Assembly: GCF_003402975.1 (NCBI RefSeq)
Contig: NZ_QURB01000006.1
Span: 124,001-188,000 of the forward strand
Reading direction: 5' to 3'
DNA: 64,000 bases
Source: Brumimicrobium aurantiacum
GTDB taxonomy: Bacteria; Bacteroidota; Bacteroidia; Flavobacteriales_D; Crocinitomicaceae
In this document: one piece after another, positions 46,238 through 55,849 of the stretch
Numbering within the stretch: the stretch's first letter is position 1
Layout of the letters: the number at the start of each line of letters is the position of its first letter
The notes under the pieces: model-generated
The model's database searches: none
Told to the model about the DNA's origin: nothing
The model's input: only the letters and a program-made list of their open reading frames with translations
Translations under genes and position numbers: made by a program

Positions 46238-47509
46238 ATGATTAAAAAATATTTTTTAGCCGGTTTAACTACTTTATTGACAACTGCTGCGATAGGGCAG
46301 TCCTCAGATGCAAAGGATGCCTCAGAATTGCAATTGAACGCAATTACCACTGCGGTTCCTTTCTTACAAATTACCCCAGATTCTAGATCAGGTGCGTTAG
46401 GAGATATTGGAACGGCCTTGAGTCCATCTTCAAATTCTTTCTTTTGGAACACATCTATGTTGGCGTTCTCAGAAGAAGATTCTGAAATTTCATTGTCTTA
46501 CTCTCCATGGTTACAGAATATTGCAAGTGATATTAATTTATCTCACCTTGCAGGATTTGTACGTTTGAACGAAAGAAATGTAATCGGTGGTTCATTACGT
46601 TATTTTACATTGGGTGAAATCGTTTTTACGGACAATAATGGTGTTAAAACCCTTCAGCATAATCCTTCTGAATTAGAGTTGTTGGGAGGTTATTCATTTC
46701 AATTGAATGAAAAATTCTCACTTGGATTAAATGGTAAATTTATTTACTCTGATTTAACGGCTGGTGTAAATACAGAAGGTGGTACAAGTAAACCTGGTAT
46801 TGCTGGTGCGGCTGATGTTTCGTTTTCTTACTTTAGTGATGATGTTCGTTATGGAAGTACTCCAGGTTCTTTGGCTTTTGGTATTACTTTGAATAATGTA
46901 GGTAACAAAATGACATATTCAGCAGATGATACGGATCGTGACTTCTTACCAACAAATTTAAAGTTAGGAACAGCTTTAACTTTCGAATTAGATAGTTATA
47001 ATAGTTTGACGTGGGCTGCAGATGTTTCAAAGTTATTGGTTCCAACTCAACCTTTAAGAAGTTCAAGTTCGGGAGATATTATTTCTGGTTACGATCCAAA
47101 TGTTGGTGTAGTAGCAGGGATGTTGCAATCATTTTATGACGCACCAGGAATTTATGTTGAAGACGAAAATGGTGAACCGATTCAAAATGCAGATGGAACT
47201 TACCAAGTTGAGAAAGGATCGCGCCTAAAAGAAGAACTTAATGAAATAATGATTGGTACAGGTTTAGAATACTGGTACAATGATTTATTTGCTGCGAGAG
47301 CAGGTTACTTTTATGAGCATATGACTAAAGGAAATCGTCAACACCTAACGTTTGGAGTTGGATTGAAGTATAATGTGTTTGGAATTGACTTTTCTTACTT
47401 AACTTCTTTGAAGACGAATAACCCACTTCAAAATACAATCCGTTTTACTTTAAGATTAAATCTAGAAAGTAACAAAGGTGGGAGTAATGGTGATATAAAG
47501 CCAGAGTAA
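46238..47509 (+). CDS. porV: T9SS outer-membrane shuttle protein PorV (LptO)
   Basis: 423 residues; signal peptide with a GQSSDA cleavage region. The family signature follows: AVPFLQITPDSRSGALGDIG, then NSFFWNTSMLAF and YSPWLQNIASDINLSHLAG. The rest is a FadL-like 14-strand barrel ending in SYLTSLKTNNPLQNTIRFT-type strands. PorV carries cargo from the translocon to PorU. A TATATTTG -7 box at 46153-46160 suggests its own promoter besides read-through from porU. The stop overlaps the ispF start (TAATG). Confidence 0.95.
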   Translation: MIKKYFLAGLTTLLTTAAIGQSSDAKDASELQLNAITTAVPFLQITPDSRSGALGDIGTALSPSSNSFFWNTSMLAFSEEDSEISLSYSPWLQNIASDINLSHLAGFVRLNERNVIGGSLRYFTLGEIVFTDNNGVKTLQHNPSELELLGGYSFQLNEKFSLGLNGKFIYSDLTAGVNTEGGTSKPGIAGAADVSFSYFSDDVRYGSTPGSLAFGITLNNVGNKMTYSADDTDRDFLPTNLKLGTALTFELDSYNSLTWAADVSKLLVPTQPLRSSSSGDIISGYDPNVGVVAGMLQSFYDAPGIYVEDENGEPIQNADGTYQVEKGSRLKEELNEIMIGTGLEYWYNDLFAARAGYFYEHMTKGNRQHLTFGVGLKYNVFGIDFSYLTSLKTNNPLQNTIRFTLRLNLESNKGGSNGDIKPE

Positions 47510-47985
47510 TGAATATCAAAATTGGTTTTGGAGTAGATGTCCATCAATTGGTTGAAGGACGTGATTTGGTGGTTGGAGGAGTGAATGTTCCTTCTGAAAT
47601 TGGAGCGCTAGGACATTCTGATGCAGATGTGCTTTTACACGCTATTTGTGATGCTATGTTGGGTGCTTTAAATCTAAGAGATATAGGTTTTCATTTTTCT
47701 GATCAAGATCCAAAATATAAGAATATCGATTCTCAAATCCTGTTACGCGATACTTTTAAATTGATAAAAGAAAAAGGTTTTCATTTAGGAAATTTAGATG
47801 CGACAGTAATTCTTGAAAAACCAAAATTGAATCCACATATTCCTCAAATGCAGGAAACGATTGCTAGAATTTTGGAAACAGAAATTGATAATGTTTCAAT
47901 TAAAGCTACAACTCACGAAAAAGTTGATTCTTTTGGTACACAGAAAGCTTTGAAGGCTTATGTCGTTTGTCTACTAACGAGGTAG
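47509..47985 (+). CDS. ispF: 2-C-methyl-D-erythritol 2,4-cyclodiphosphate synthase
   Basis: MEP-pathway isoprenoid enzyme. Zinc ligands are in GFGVDVHQL (Asp and His) and LGHSDADVLLHAICDAMLGAL. The substrate loop is IGFHFSDQDPKYKNID and the C-terminal motif is SIKATTHEKVDSFG. Length 158 is standard. Its ATG overlaps the porV stop by one base, so an isoprenoid gene is translationally coupled to a T9SS gene; this linkage probably reflects operon packing. Confidence 0.96.
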   Translation: MNIKIGFGVDVHQLVEGRDLVVGGVNVPSEIGALGHSDADVLLHAICDAMLGALNLRDIGFHFSDQDPKYKNIDSQILLRDTFKLIKEKGFHLGNLDATVILEKPKLNPHIPQMQETIARILETEIDNVSIKATTHEKVDSFGTQKALKAYVVCLLTR

Positions 47986-48011
47986 GTTTTAAGACTTCAT
48001 TCTCACTCTGT

Positions 48012-48165
48012 TTCTCACTCTAAAACATTGTTTACTCTTTCTATAAACTCTATACTGATTAAACTAGTCTTGAGCTTTAAAACTTAATTTTCACTCTGAA
48101 ACATTGTTTTCCCTTTCTTTAAACTCTATACTGATTAAACTTGTCCTGAACTTTAAGATTTCATG
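48012..48165. repeat. Tandem duplication of 76 bp
   Basis: A ~75-nt segment containing AAACATTG, CTCTATACTGATTAAACT and CTTTAA is present twice, 76 bp apart (AAACATTG at 48023 and 48099). The copies differ by a few substitutions. It lies between the convergent genes ispF and feoB, is rich in 'CACTCTG' words and is noncoding. Confidence 0.8.
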
Positions 48166-48194
48166 CTCACTCTGTCTCTCACTCTGTCTTTGAG

Positions 48195-50261
48195 TTATCC
48201 TAAAACGTTAAAGGTTAGCCATGAAGCCACATATGCAATTGCTGTAAAGCTAATAAACTGAACAATTGTCACTATCCAGCTACCAGTTTCTTGACGAACA
48301 ACCGCAATAGTACTCATACATTGAAGTGCAAAAACGTAGAAGATTAAAAGTGAGAATGCAGTTGCATAAGAGAATTTAATAGCTTTTAAACCTTTTTCGT
48401 TTTCCTCACCGCCTTCTACACTGTAAATGGTAGACATCGTACCAACAAAGACTTCTCTAGCGGCAAATGAAGCAACAAGGGCAATTCCAATTTTCCAGTC
48501 AAATCCTAATGGTTGAATGGCTGGTTCGATGGTTTTTCCCATAATTCCAAGGTAAGAGTTTTCAATTTTTTCGCTGTTCATCTTAGCGTAAAGTGAATCT
48601 ACTTTGGTTTCATTTTCTGTAATTAATGTTTCGTATTTCGTTTCAATTTTTTCAAATCGATCGCCAGGACCAAAGTAGGAAAGTACCCAAAGAATAATTG
48701 AGGCAACAAGGATAACTTTACCGGCTTGAACTACGAATATTTTACCTTTGTTGATCATAGTGTTCAACGCATTTCTGAAGCTTGGAACTTTGTAGTTAGG
48801 TAATTCAAGTATAAAACTATTGTCGCTATTTTTAGAGGAAAAAATATTGATTACAATAGCCACTAATAGTCCAACAACAAATCCAAGTAGATAAAGTCCC
48901 ATCATGTATAAACCTTGAACACTTACAAATCCCCATATATATTCGTCTGGAGCGATAAATGAAACCAGGAAAACATAAACTGGTAGTCGGGCAGAACAAG
49001 CCATTAACGGAGTGATGAAGATAGTTATGAACCTTTCTTTTCTGTTTTCAATGGCACGCGCAGCCATAATTGCAGGGATCGCACAAGCGAAACCACCTAC
49101 TAATGGTACGACAGATTTTCCATTCATCCCAAATCTTTTGAGTAATCCATCAGCCATAAAGCTTACCCGTGATAAATAGCCAGTATCTTCAAGAATGGCA
49201 ATTAACGCAAAGAGGATCATTATCTGTGGTACGAAAACAAATACGCCGGCTAATCCAGCGAAAATTCCATCTACAATGAAATCTGTAAACCAAGAATCAG
49301 GAAGGAAATTTCCAACCCAAATCCCTAAATCGACAATTCCATCATTGATTAAGTCCATTGGATAGGATGCAAAAGTGAATATGGCTTGAAAAATCACAAA
49401 GAAAACCGCCAAAAAGATAAAGAGTCCCCAAACTGGATGTGTAACATATTGATCAATTTTATCAGTGATGTTTTTTTGCTTATCTTTTGATTTTTTAATG
49501 TAAAACTTTTCTGTCGCTTTGTTTACCGTCGATACACGATCACTGATTTCTAATATTTCTTCTTTTAAAGATTCATAATTATTCTTCTTCGTAATCGCAT
49601 TTAATTCTTGCAGTTCCTTTTCCTCAAGTAGTGTTTTCGCATTGTTAATTTGCTTGAACAACATATAAGGCGTCCTCGAATTGAATAAATGTTTCGAATC
49701 TTCAAGTAATGAAGTATATTGACCAGCCTTGAAAAGTGACTGTTCTGTTGGTTTTAGTTGTTGAGTGGCAATTTCTAATAACTCATGAATACCTTTCTTT
49801 TTACGCGCTGAAATGGCGGTTACAGGTATGTCAAAATAGCGAGAAACTTCATCGATTTTTAATTGGTCACCACTTTTTTCAATGATGTCAACCATGTTAA
49901 TGGCTAAAATAGAAGGGATCCCCATTTCAATAACCTGAGAAGCCAAGAATAAGTTCCTTGCCAAATTTGTTCCATCAGCAACAATAATGAGCAAGTCAGG
50001 AAGATCTTTAGAATCAGGATTCAATAAAATATCTTGAACTACTTTTTCGTCATCATTTTTTGAAGATAAACTATAAGTACCAGGAAGGTCTATCAATTCG
50101 CAAACTTGTTCATTTGGAAGTTTAATCGTTCCTGAACGTTTGTCAACAGTGACTCCTGGATAATTTCCAACTTTTTGATTTAAGCCAGTTAATTGGTTAA
50201 ACAATGATGTTTTTCCAGAATTTGGATTTCCAACTAACGCGATTTTTTTATTCTTTCCCAT
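48195..50261 (-). CDS. feoB: Ferrous iron transporter FeoB
   Basis: 688 residues. The N-terminal G domain has G1 GNPNSGKTSLFN (about 11), G3 DLPGTYSL and G4 AINMVDI. Membrane gates include VPLVGGFACAIPAIMAAR and the second half GKVILVASIILWVLSYFGPG. It imports Fe(II) across the inner membrane. No feoA is adjacent and no FeoA-like domain was seen. It has its own promoter. Confidence 0.96.
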   Translation of the reverse strand: MGKNKKIALVGNPNSGKTSLFNQLTGLNQKVGNYPGVTVDKRSGTIKLPNEQVCELIDLPGTYSLSSKNDDEKVVQDILLNPDSKDLPDLLIIVADGTNLARNLFLASQVIEMGIPSILAINMVDIIEKSGDQLKIDEVSRYFDIPVTAISARKKKGIHELLEIATQQLKPTEQSLFKAGQYTSLLEDSKHLFNSRTPYMLFKQINNAKTLLEEKELQELNAITKKNNYESLKEEILEISDRVSTVNKATEKFYIKKSKDKQKNITDKIDQYVTHPVWGLFIFLAVFFVIFQAIFTFASYPMDLINDGIVDLGIWVGNFLPDSWFTDFIVDGIFAGLAGVFVFVPQIMILFALIAILEDTGYLSRVSFMADGLLKRFGMNGKSVVPLVGGFACAIPAIMAARAIENRKERFITIFITPLMACSARLPVYVFLVSFIAPDEYIWGFVSVQGLYMMGLYLLGFVVGLLVAIVINIFSSKNSDNSFILELPNYKVPSFRNALNTMINKGKIFVVQAGKVILVASIILWVLSYFGPGDRFEKIETKYETLITENETKVDSLYAKMNSEKIENSYLGIMGKTIEPAIQPLGFDWKIGIALVASFAAREVFVGTMSTIYSVEGGEENEKGLKAIKFSYATAFSLLIFYVFALQCMSTIAVVRQETGSWIVTIVQFISFTAIAYVASWLTFNVLG

Positions 50262-50277
50262 TTCACTGCAAAAGTGC

Positions 50278-50305
50278 CAAAAATAAATTGGATATTTAAT
50301 ACCAA
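50278..50305 (-). promoter_or_regulatory. Promoter of feoB
   Basis: On the (-) strand, TTG at 50305-50303, a 17-nt spacer and TATTTTTG at 50285-50278, 16 nt before the ATG. The predicted transcript start is within about 10 nt of the start codon. Confidence 0.6.
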
Positions 50306-50429
50306 TTTAATGGTATTTATAATTGTTTTAAATAAGCTTTTGAGTTGAAATAATGATATTCTCATTATTTGTGATGTATTCCGTTGAACTTCCTTATTTT
50401 AATTATTTTTGAATTCTAAATTGAACTCC

Positions 50430-51578
50430 ATGAAAAAGATCATCACCATCATTGGTGCAAGACCTCAAATTATCAAATCCGCAGCTTTATCGCGTGCGAT
50501 ACAAACTAAGTTTAAAGATGAATTATCGGAAGTATTGGTGCATACAGGGCAGCATTACGATGAGAAAATGTCTGAAGTTTTTTTTACAGAACTAGGCTTG
50601 TCAAAGCCAGATTACAATTTAAATATCGGCTCGGGTTCACATGGTGTTCAAACTGCTGAAATGATTTCAGGACTAGAACAGTTGTTTATAGATGAAAAGC
50701 CTGATGCAATTGTTGTTTATGGAGATACAAATTCGACATTGGCAGGAGCAATAGCGGGTTCAAAAATGGGAATTCCGATTGTTCATATTGAAGCAGGTTT
50801 AAGAAGTTTTAATAAATCTATGCCCGAAGAAATTAATCGTATTATGTGCGACCATGTTTCAACTTTGCTTTTCTCACCAACCAAAACTGGAGTTGAGCAT
50901 TTGAAAAATGAAGGATTTAAGTTGGATAATGAAGCACCTTTTAACGCAGATAATCCTAAAGTTTACCATAGTGGAGATATTATGTATGACAATAGCCTTT
51001 ACTTTTCAGAAAAATCAGAGGAGAATAGGGAAATACTTAAGGAATTCAATTTAGACCAAAGTCCTTACTTTTTAGCGACTGTTCATCGAGGGGCGAATAC
51101 AGACCATCCAAAGAAATTGAAAGCAATTTTTGATGCCTTTTTTGAAGTGATGGAGCAACATCCTGAACATTCAATAGTATTGCCACTTCACCCGCGAACA
51201 CAGAAATGTATGGAGCAACATTTTGAGGAAGGTTATTTGAAATCTATTCAATCATCACCTCAACTTAAAATTATTCCACCGGTTTCTTTTTTAACGATTA
51301 TCACTTTAGAAAAACACTGTGAATTGGTGATTACGGATAGCGGAGGTCTACAAAAAGAGGCTTACTTTTTTAAAAAACCATGTGTTATTTTACGTCCAGA
51401 AACAGAATGGGTAGAAATCGTTGAACAAGGAGTGGCTAAAATTGTAGATGCTGATAAAGATCGAATTGTTGAAGGGGTGAAAGAAATGATGTCCAAAAGA
51501 GACGTTGAATTTCCACTTTTGTATGGAGATGGAAAAGCCGCTGAGTTTATTGCTGAAGAAATTTTAAAACATTGTTAA
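50430..51578 (+). CDS. wecB: UDP-N-acetylglucosamine 2-epimerase (non-hydrolysing)
   Basis: Interconverts UDP-GlcNAc and UDP-ManNAc for surface glycans. The N-terminus is IITIIGARPQIIKSAALSRA, with VHTGQHYDEKMSEVFF, VYGDTNSTLAGAIAG, HIEAGLRSFNKSMPEEINR and the C-terminal ITDSGGLQKEAYFFKKPC. The ATG at 50430 gives 382 residues; a TTG at 50409 is less likely. It stands alone between feoB and an esterase. The product may feed the sugar transferase pathway at 14109-17412, but that is inference. Confidence 0.95.
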   Translation: MKKIITIIGARPQIIKSAALSRAIQTKFKDELSEVLVHTGQHYDEKMSEVFFTELGLSKPDYNLNIGSGSHGVQTAEMISGLEQLFIDEKPDAIVVYGDTNSTLAGAIAGSKMGIPIVHIEAGLRSFNKSMPEEINRIMCDHVSTLLFSPTKTGVEHLKNEGFKLDNEAPFNADNPKVYHSGDIMYDNSLYFSEKSEENREILKEFNLDQSPYFLATVHRGANTDHPKKLKAIFDAFFEVMEQHPEHSIVLPLHPRTQKCMEQHFEEGYLKSIQSSPQLKIIPPVSFLTIITLEKHCELVITDSGGLQKEAYFFKKPCVILRPETEWVEIVEQGVAKIVDADKDRIVEGVKEMMSKRDVEFPLLYGDGKAAEFIAEEILKHC

Positions 51579-51591
51579 AACCATAAAATAA

Positions 51592-51627
51592 ACACAAGAC
51601 TTAAAGTGCTTTAATTAAGTCTTGTGT
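51592..51627. terminator. Convergent hairpin between wecB and the esterase
   Basis: ACACAAGACTTAA (51592-51604) pairs perfectly with TTAAGTCTTGTGT (51615-51627), a 13-bp stem with a 10-nt loop. It lies between converging genes and probably serves both. The T tracts are poor. Confidence 0.75.
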
Positions 51628-51640
51628 CATATTGTGTATT

Positions 51641-52933
51641 TTATTCTATTATTAGTTTCTTGGTTATGCTATTTCCTTCTGATTCTATGTAAAGAAAGTA
51701 AATACCTTTTTGAAAGCTACTCACATCTATAACTACATTTGATTGAAGAAACTCTTTCTTGTATATCATTTGACCATTTACATTCAATAGAGTGATTTTA
51801 TCTATAGCATAATCTTCTAATATAAGATGAACTTCATTGTTGGCTGGGTTTGGATACATCAATAATTTATCGCTTAAGCCCTCAAAGCTTAAACTATTTG
51901 TACCATTTCCATTATGACATGGTGTTGGATCTAGTGGTGTATTACAAATACAAAACTCTGTTTCTCCACAGACTTCGCTCAATAAAAATTGAGTGATATA
52001 TTGTTCTGTAGTGTCAAGATATGCAGCACTGGATTGGTGTGGAACATGGTCAGCGCCGTAATGAGCTTTAAAACAGTTTTTAATCCCAAGATTATCTGCT
52101 TTCAGGTGTACACTTTCACTGCCATCTACTTCCATGATGTCAAAAATTGCAATTGAAATTTGTCCTGTTCCAAATGGTACTGTTCCATCTTGGTCACCAT
52201 GTAAACTTAGGATAGGAGTAGAGTTATTGTCCATCCAAGTGGTGTCTCCAATTGCACCTGCGAGACTCACAATTGCTTTTACATTAGAAGTATGGCCAGG
52301 ATTTCCTGAATTACCTTCTAATCCACCGAGTAAGGAAGGATCGGTCATGTCTATATAAGACGGGATTTCAGAAGTTTGGTCAAGAAAACTAAGATTTATT
52401 GCAGTGAATCCTCCGGCAGAACTTCCGACCAAGTATATATTTGTTGTATCAATACCATATGGATTGTTATCATCTGCTACTGATTTCTTGAAAAACCTCA
52501 CTGCAGCTCTGGCGTCTTGTGTTGCGCGCATCACAGCTTCTGAAGCATCAGCTTCACTTGGTCCTGTAACCGTAACCAAATTGTTCATACCTAATCTGTA
52601 ATTGATTGAGGAGGTTACATATCCTTTTTTTGCGAATGATTCTGCAAGTGGTACAACTCCAGTTCCTTCTTTCGAACCAAAAACAAAAGAACCACCGTGT
52701 ATAAAAATGATTAAAGGTCGCTCGGTTTCTGTATCTCCAGATGGACTATAAATATCGAGGAGTAAATTCTGGTTACTTCCATCAAAGTTTACATTTGAAC
52801 CATACTGTATATCTTGGGTGATGCTGAAGTTTGAAAATATTTCAGTATCATATCTTCCATTGGTACAATTTTGAGCCTTAGAATTTGAAAAAGAAATCAA
52901 AATAGAAGCAAAAAGCATTAAAATTTTATTCAT
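51641..52933 (-). CDS. Secreted carboxylesterase-like alpha/beta hydrolase with T9SS sorting domain
   Basis: 430 residues. The signal peptide ends NSKAQ. The hydrolase domain has the oxyanion motif FIHGGSFVFGSKEG, the nucleophile in LVGSSAGGFTA, a likely acid in GDQDGTVPFG and a His in GADHVPHQ. After an Asn/Gly/Ser linker, a type A T9SS C-terminal domain (LLMYPNPANNEVHLIL ... FQKGIYFLYIESEGN) targets it for PorU processing. The substrate is unknown. It is a plausible client of the T9SS genes encoded nearby. Confidence 0.9.
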   Translation of the reverse strand: MNKILMLFASILISFSNSKAQNCTNGRYDTEIFSNFSITQDIQYGSNVNFDGSNQNLLLDIYSPSGDTETERPLIIFIHGGSFVFGSKEGTGVVPLAESFAKKGYVTSSINYRLGMNNLVTVTGPSEADASEAVMRATQDARAAVRFFKKSVADDNNPYGIDTTNIYLVGSSAGGFTAINLSFLDQTSEIPSYIDMTDPSLLGGLEGNSGNPGHTSNVKAIVSLAGAIGDTTWMDNNSTPILSLHGDQDGTVPFGTGQISIAIFDIMEVDGSESVHLKADNLGIKNCFKAHYGADHVPHQSSAAYLDTTEQYITQFLLSEVCGETEFCICNTPLDPTPCHNGNGTNSLSFEGLSDKLLMYPNPANNEVHLILEDYAIDKITLLNVNGQMIYKKEFLQSNVVIDVSSFQKGIYFLYIESEGNSITKKLIIE

Positions 52934-53097
52934 AATTGTAGTATTACATTAAAGTATAGTGATCTAATAATCACCTAAAAATACAATAATATCTGGAATT
53001 TTAATTTTAAATGGAGAGTAGCAAAGGATTCATTACTGCTATAGTGTGAAATATTGAAATTAATTGCTTAATAAATAGTATTACAAAATAAAAAGTC

Positions 53098-53105
53098 TAT
53101 CTTTG
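53098..53105 (+). promoter_or_regulatory. -7 box upstream of rpsO
   Basis: TATCTTTG fits the phylum's TAnnTTTG -7 element, about 53 nt before the rpsO start. No well-spaced TTG is visible at -33. Confidence 0.4.
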
Positions 53106-53157
53106 CGGCTGTGTTTGAAAAAGCACGTACATAAAAATCATTAAAAATAATATTGGA

Positions 53158-53427
53158 ATGTATTTATCACAAGAGAAAAAAGAAGAGATTTTCAAAAAGC
53201 ACGGAAAATCAGAAAAAGACACTGGTTCTGCAGAGGGACAAATTGCTTTATTCACTTACAGAATTAGTCACTTGACTGGTCACTTGAAAAATAATCGTAA
53301 AGATTACAATACACAACGTGCACTTCAGTTATTAGTTGGTAAGAGAAGAAGTTTACTTGACTATTTGAAGAATAAAGACATCGTTCGTTACCGTGCGATT
53401 GTTAAAGAATTAGGATTGAGAAGATAA
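53158..53427 (+). CDS. rpsO: 30S ribosomal protein S15
   Basis: 89 residues, the standard length. It contains GSAEGQIALFTYRISHLTGHL, DYNTQRALQLLVGKRRSLLDY and RYRAIVKELGLR. It binds 16S rRNA early in 30S assembly. The rpsO-pnp order is widely conserved, but here a terminator separates the two genes. Confidence 0.98.
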   Translation: MYLSQEKKEEIFKKHGKSEKDTGSAEGQIALFTYRISHLTGHLKNNRKDYNTQRALQLLVGKRRSLLDYLKNKDIVRYRAIVKELGLRR

Positions 53428-53450
53428 TCTATCAATCAAAATTATGTAAG

Positions 53451-53492
53451 AAAAAGGGGGGCGATCGATATTATTCGAAGTTCCCCTTTTTT
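53451..53492 (+). terminator. Terminator after rpsO
   Basis: AAAAAGGGG (53451-53459) pairs with CCCCTTTTT (53483-53491), with a small inner CGA/TCG stem, then T residues. Confidence 0.85.
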
Positions 53493-53554
53493 GTTAAAAT
53501 GAAATTAAAGAATCTAATTTCTTTAATTTTTTGATAAAAAGTAAATAAATAAAT

Positions 53555-55693
53555 ATGAATATAGGAATAAAAAAGTCCATCACTATCGGAGGTAAAGATA
53601 TCTCTGTAGAGACTGGAAAGCTTGCTAAGCAGGCAGACGGTTCAGTAGTGTTACAAATGGGCAACACAGTTTTATTAGCTACTGCTGTGTCATCAAAAGA
53701 AGCTAAAGAAGGAATTGATTTTCTACCTTTAACAGTAGATTATCGTGAAAAATTTGCTGGTGCCGGTCGTATTCCAGGTGGATTTTTACGTCGAGAAGGT
53801 CGTCCATCAGATTTGGAGATCTTAATCATGCGTTTAGTCGACAGAGCATTACGTCCGTTATTTCCAGATGATTACCATGCAGATACGCAGGTAATGATTC
53901 AAATGATGTCGTATGACGGTGAACACATGCCTGATACTTTGGCTGGATTTGCTGCGTCAGCGGCAATTGCAGTTTCTGATATTCCATTTAATGGACCAAT
54001 GTCAGAAGTACGTGTTGCACGTATTGATGGTGAATTTGTTGTTAATCCATTGCGTTCAGAATTGGACAAAGCAGATATGGAATTAATGATTGCAGGAACC
54101 ATGAAAGATGTGGTAATGATTGAGGGAGAAATGCACGAAGTGCAAGAATCTGATTTAATCGAAGCAATTAAAGTAGCGCATGATGCTATTAAAGAACAAT
54201 GTCAGTTCCAATTAGATTTGGCTGCAGAAGTTCCTGGTTCTTCACCAAAACGTGAGTACTGTCACGAAAATAATAATGAAGAAATTAAGCAAAAAATAAA
54301 TGACTTTGCTTACGCAAAATGTCAAGAAGTTGCACGTCAAGGTTCTGCTGATAAAAACAAGCGTTCTGAAGGATTCAAAGCAATCAAGGAGGAAGTAAAA
54401 GCATTGTTTACTGAAGAGGAATTGGCTGAAAACGAAAAGTTGATTGGAGGATATTTCTCTAAAACAATGAAAGAAGCTGTTCGTGACGTTATTTTGAACG
54501 AACGTGTTCGTTTAGATGGAAGAAAATTCGATGAAATTCGTCCAATTTGGAGTGAAGTAGATTATTTACCAATGGTTCACGGTTCTGCTGTGTTTACAAG
54601 AGGTGAAACTCAATCATTGACTACTTTAACTTTAGGTGGTAAAATGCAAGAGCAAATGATTGATGCGGCAACGTATCAAGGAACTGAGAAGTTCATGCTT
54701 CACTATAACTTCCCGCCATTTAGTACGGGTGAAGCTTACCCAATTAGAGGGGTTTCTCGTCGTGAAGTAGGACACGGTAACTTGGCATTGCGTGCATTAA
54801 AATATGTATTGCCAGAGGATAATCCTTACACAATTCGTTTGGTTTCTGAGATTTTAGAATCAAACGGTTCTTCTTCTATGGCTACTGTTTGTGCAGGTAC
54901 TCTTGCATTAATGGATGGTGGGATTCCAATTAAAGCACCAGTTTCTGGTATCGCAATGGGATTAATCATGAATAAAGAAGGAAAATACGCAGTATTGTCT
55001 GATATCTTAGGAGATGAAGATCACTTAGGAGACATGGACTTTAAAATTACGGGTACAGCTGAGGGAATTACAGCATGTCAGATGGATATTAAAGTTGATG
55101 GATTACCATACGAAGTATTGACGGAAGCTTTAGAACAAGCAAAAGCAGGGCGTATCCATATTTTAGGTGAATTGAACAAAACGATTTCTGAGCCAAGAAC
55201 AGAATTAAAACCATCTGCTCCAAGAGTAGAAACAATTCGCGTTCCTAATGAAGCAATCGGTGCAATTATCGGGCCTGGTGGAAAAATCATTCAACAAATT
55301 CAAAAAGATACAGGAGCAACTGTAATGATTGAAGAGGATGAAAACACAGGAGAAGGAATTGTTCAAATCTTAGCTGAAGGTGCAGAGCCAATGGATGCTG
55401 CAACTAAATCTATTCGTTCAATAGCATTCCCTCCAACTGTAGAGGAAGGTGCAACATACGAAGGAAAAGTAAAATCAGTTCAAGCCTATGGAGTATTTGT
55501 TGAAATATTACCAGGTGTTGATGGGTTGATTCACGTTTCAGAATTTGCTAACGAGCGTATCGCTAAAATGGAAGATGTTGCCAAAGAAGGTGATTTATTG
55601 AAATTTAAAGTGGTTGGTCGTGATCCAAAATCTAAGAAATGGAAACTTTCTCGTAAAGTTTTACTTCCAAAAGAAGAGAAAAAAGAAAGTTAA
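53555..55693 (+). CDS. pnp: Polynucleotide phosphorylase
   Basis: Phosphorolytic 3'-5' RNase of mRNA decay. It has two RNase PH domains (first: [20 protein letters not shown]; second: [16 protein letters not shown] and [14 protein letters not shown]), a helical linker, a KH domain ([20 protein letters not shown], about 570) and a C-terminal S1 domain ([27 protein letters not shown]-type, about 635-705). 712 residues is normal. A strong terminator follows. Confidence 0.98.
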   Translation: MNIGIKKSITIGGKDISVETGKLAKQADGSVVLQMGNTVLLATAVSSKEAKEGIDFLPLTVDYREKFAGAGRIPGGFLRREGRPSDLEILIMRLVDRALRPLFPDDYHADTQVMIQMMSYDGEHMPDTLAGFAASAAIAVSDIPFNGPMSEVRVARIDGEFVVNPLRSELDKADMELMIAGTMKDVVMIEGEMHEVQESDLIEAIKVAHDAIKEQCQFQLDLAAEVPGSSPKREYCHENNNEEIKQKINDFAYAKCQEVARQGSADKNKRSEGFKAIKEEVKALFTEEELAENEKLIGGYFSKTMKEAVRDVILNERVRLDGRKFDEIRPIWSEVDYLPMVHGSAVFTRGETQSLTTLTLGGKMQEQMIDAATYQGTEKFMLHYNFPPFSTGEAYPIRGVSRREVGHGNLALRALKYVLPEDNPYTIRLVSEILESNGSSSMATVCAGTLALMDGGIPIKAPVSGIAMGLIMNKEGKYAVLSDILGDEDHLGDMDFKITGTAEGITACQMDIKVDGLPYEVLTEALEQAKAGRIHILGELNKTISEPRTELKPSAPRVETIRVPNEAIGAIIGPGGKIIQQIQKDTGATVMIEEDENTGEGIVQILAEGAEPMDAATKSIRSIAFPPTVEEGATYEGKVKSVQAYGVFVEILPGVDGLIHVSEFANERIAKMEDVAKEGDLLKFKVVGRDPKSKKWKLSRKVLLPKEEKKES

Positions 55694-55714
55694 TTTAAAC
55701 GATTTTCAAAATAT

Positions 55715-55747
55715 AAAACCGTCCCGAGCAATTGGGACGGTTTTTTT
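55715..55747 (+). terminator. Rho-independent terminator after pnp
   Basis: AAAACCGTCCC (55715-55725) pairs with GGGACGGTTTT (55734-55744), an 11-bp stem with an 8-nt loop and a T run. Confidence 0.93.
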
Positions 55748-55849
55748 GTGTCTTGTTTTAACTTGTATGAACTACTAGAAGTAGAGAAGGAATGAGAAAC
55801 TTATTATTCCTTGAATAAATGTATTGTGGTTAAAATGAAGAATAAATTT

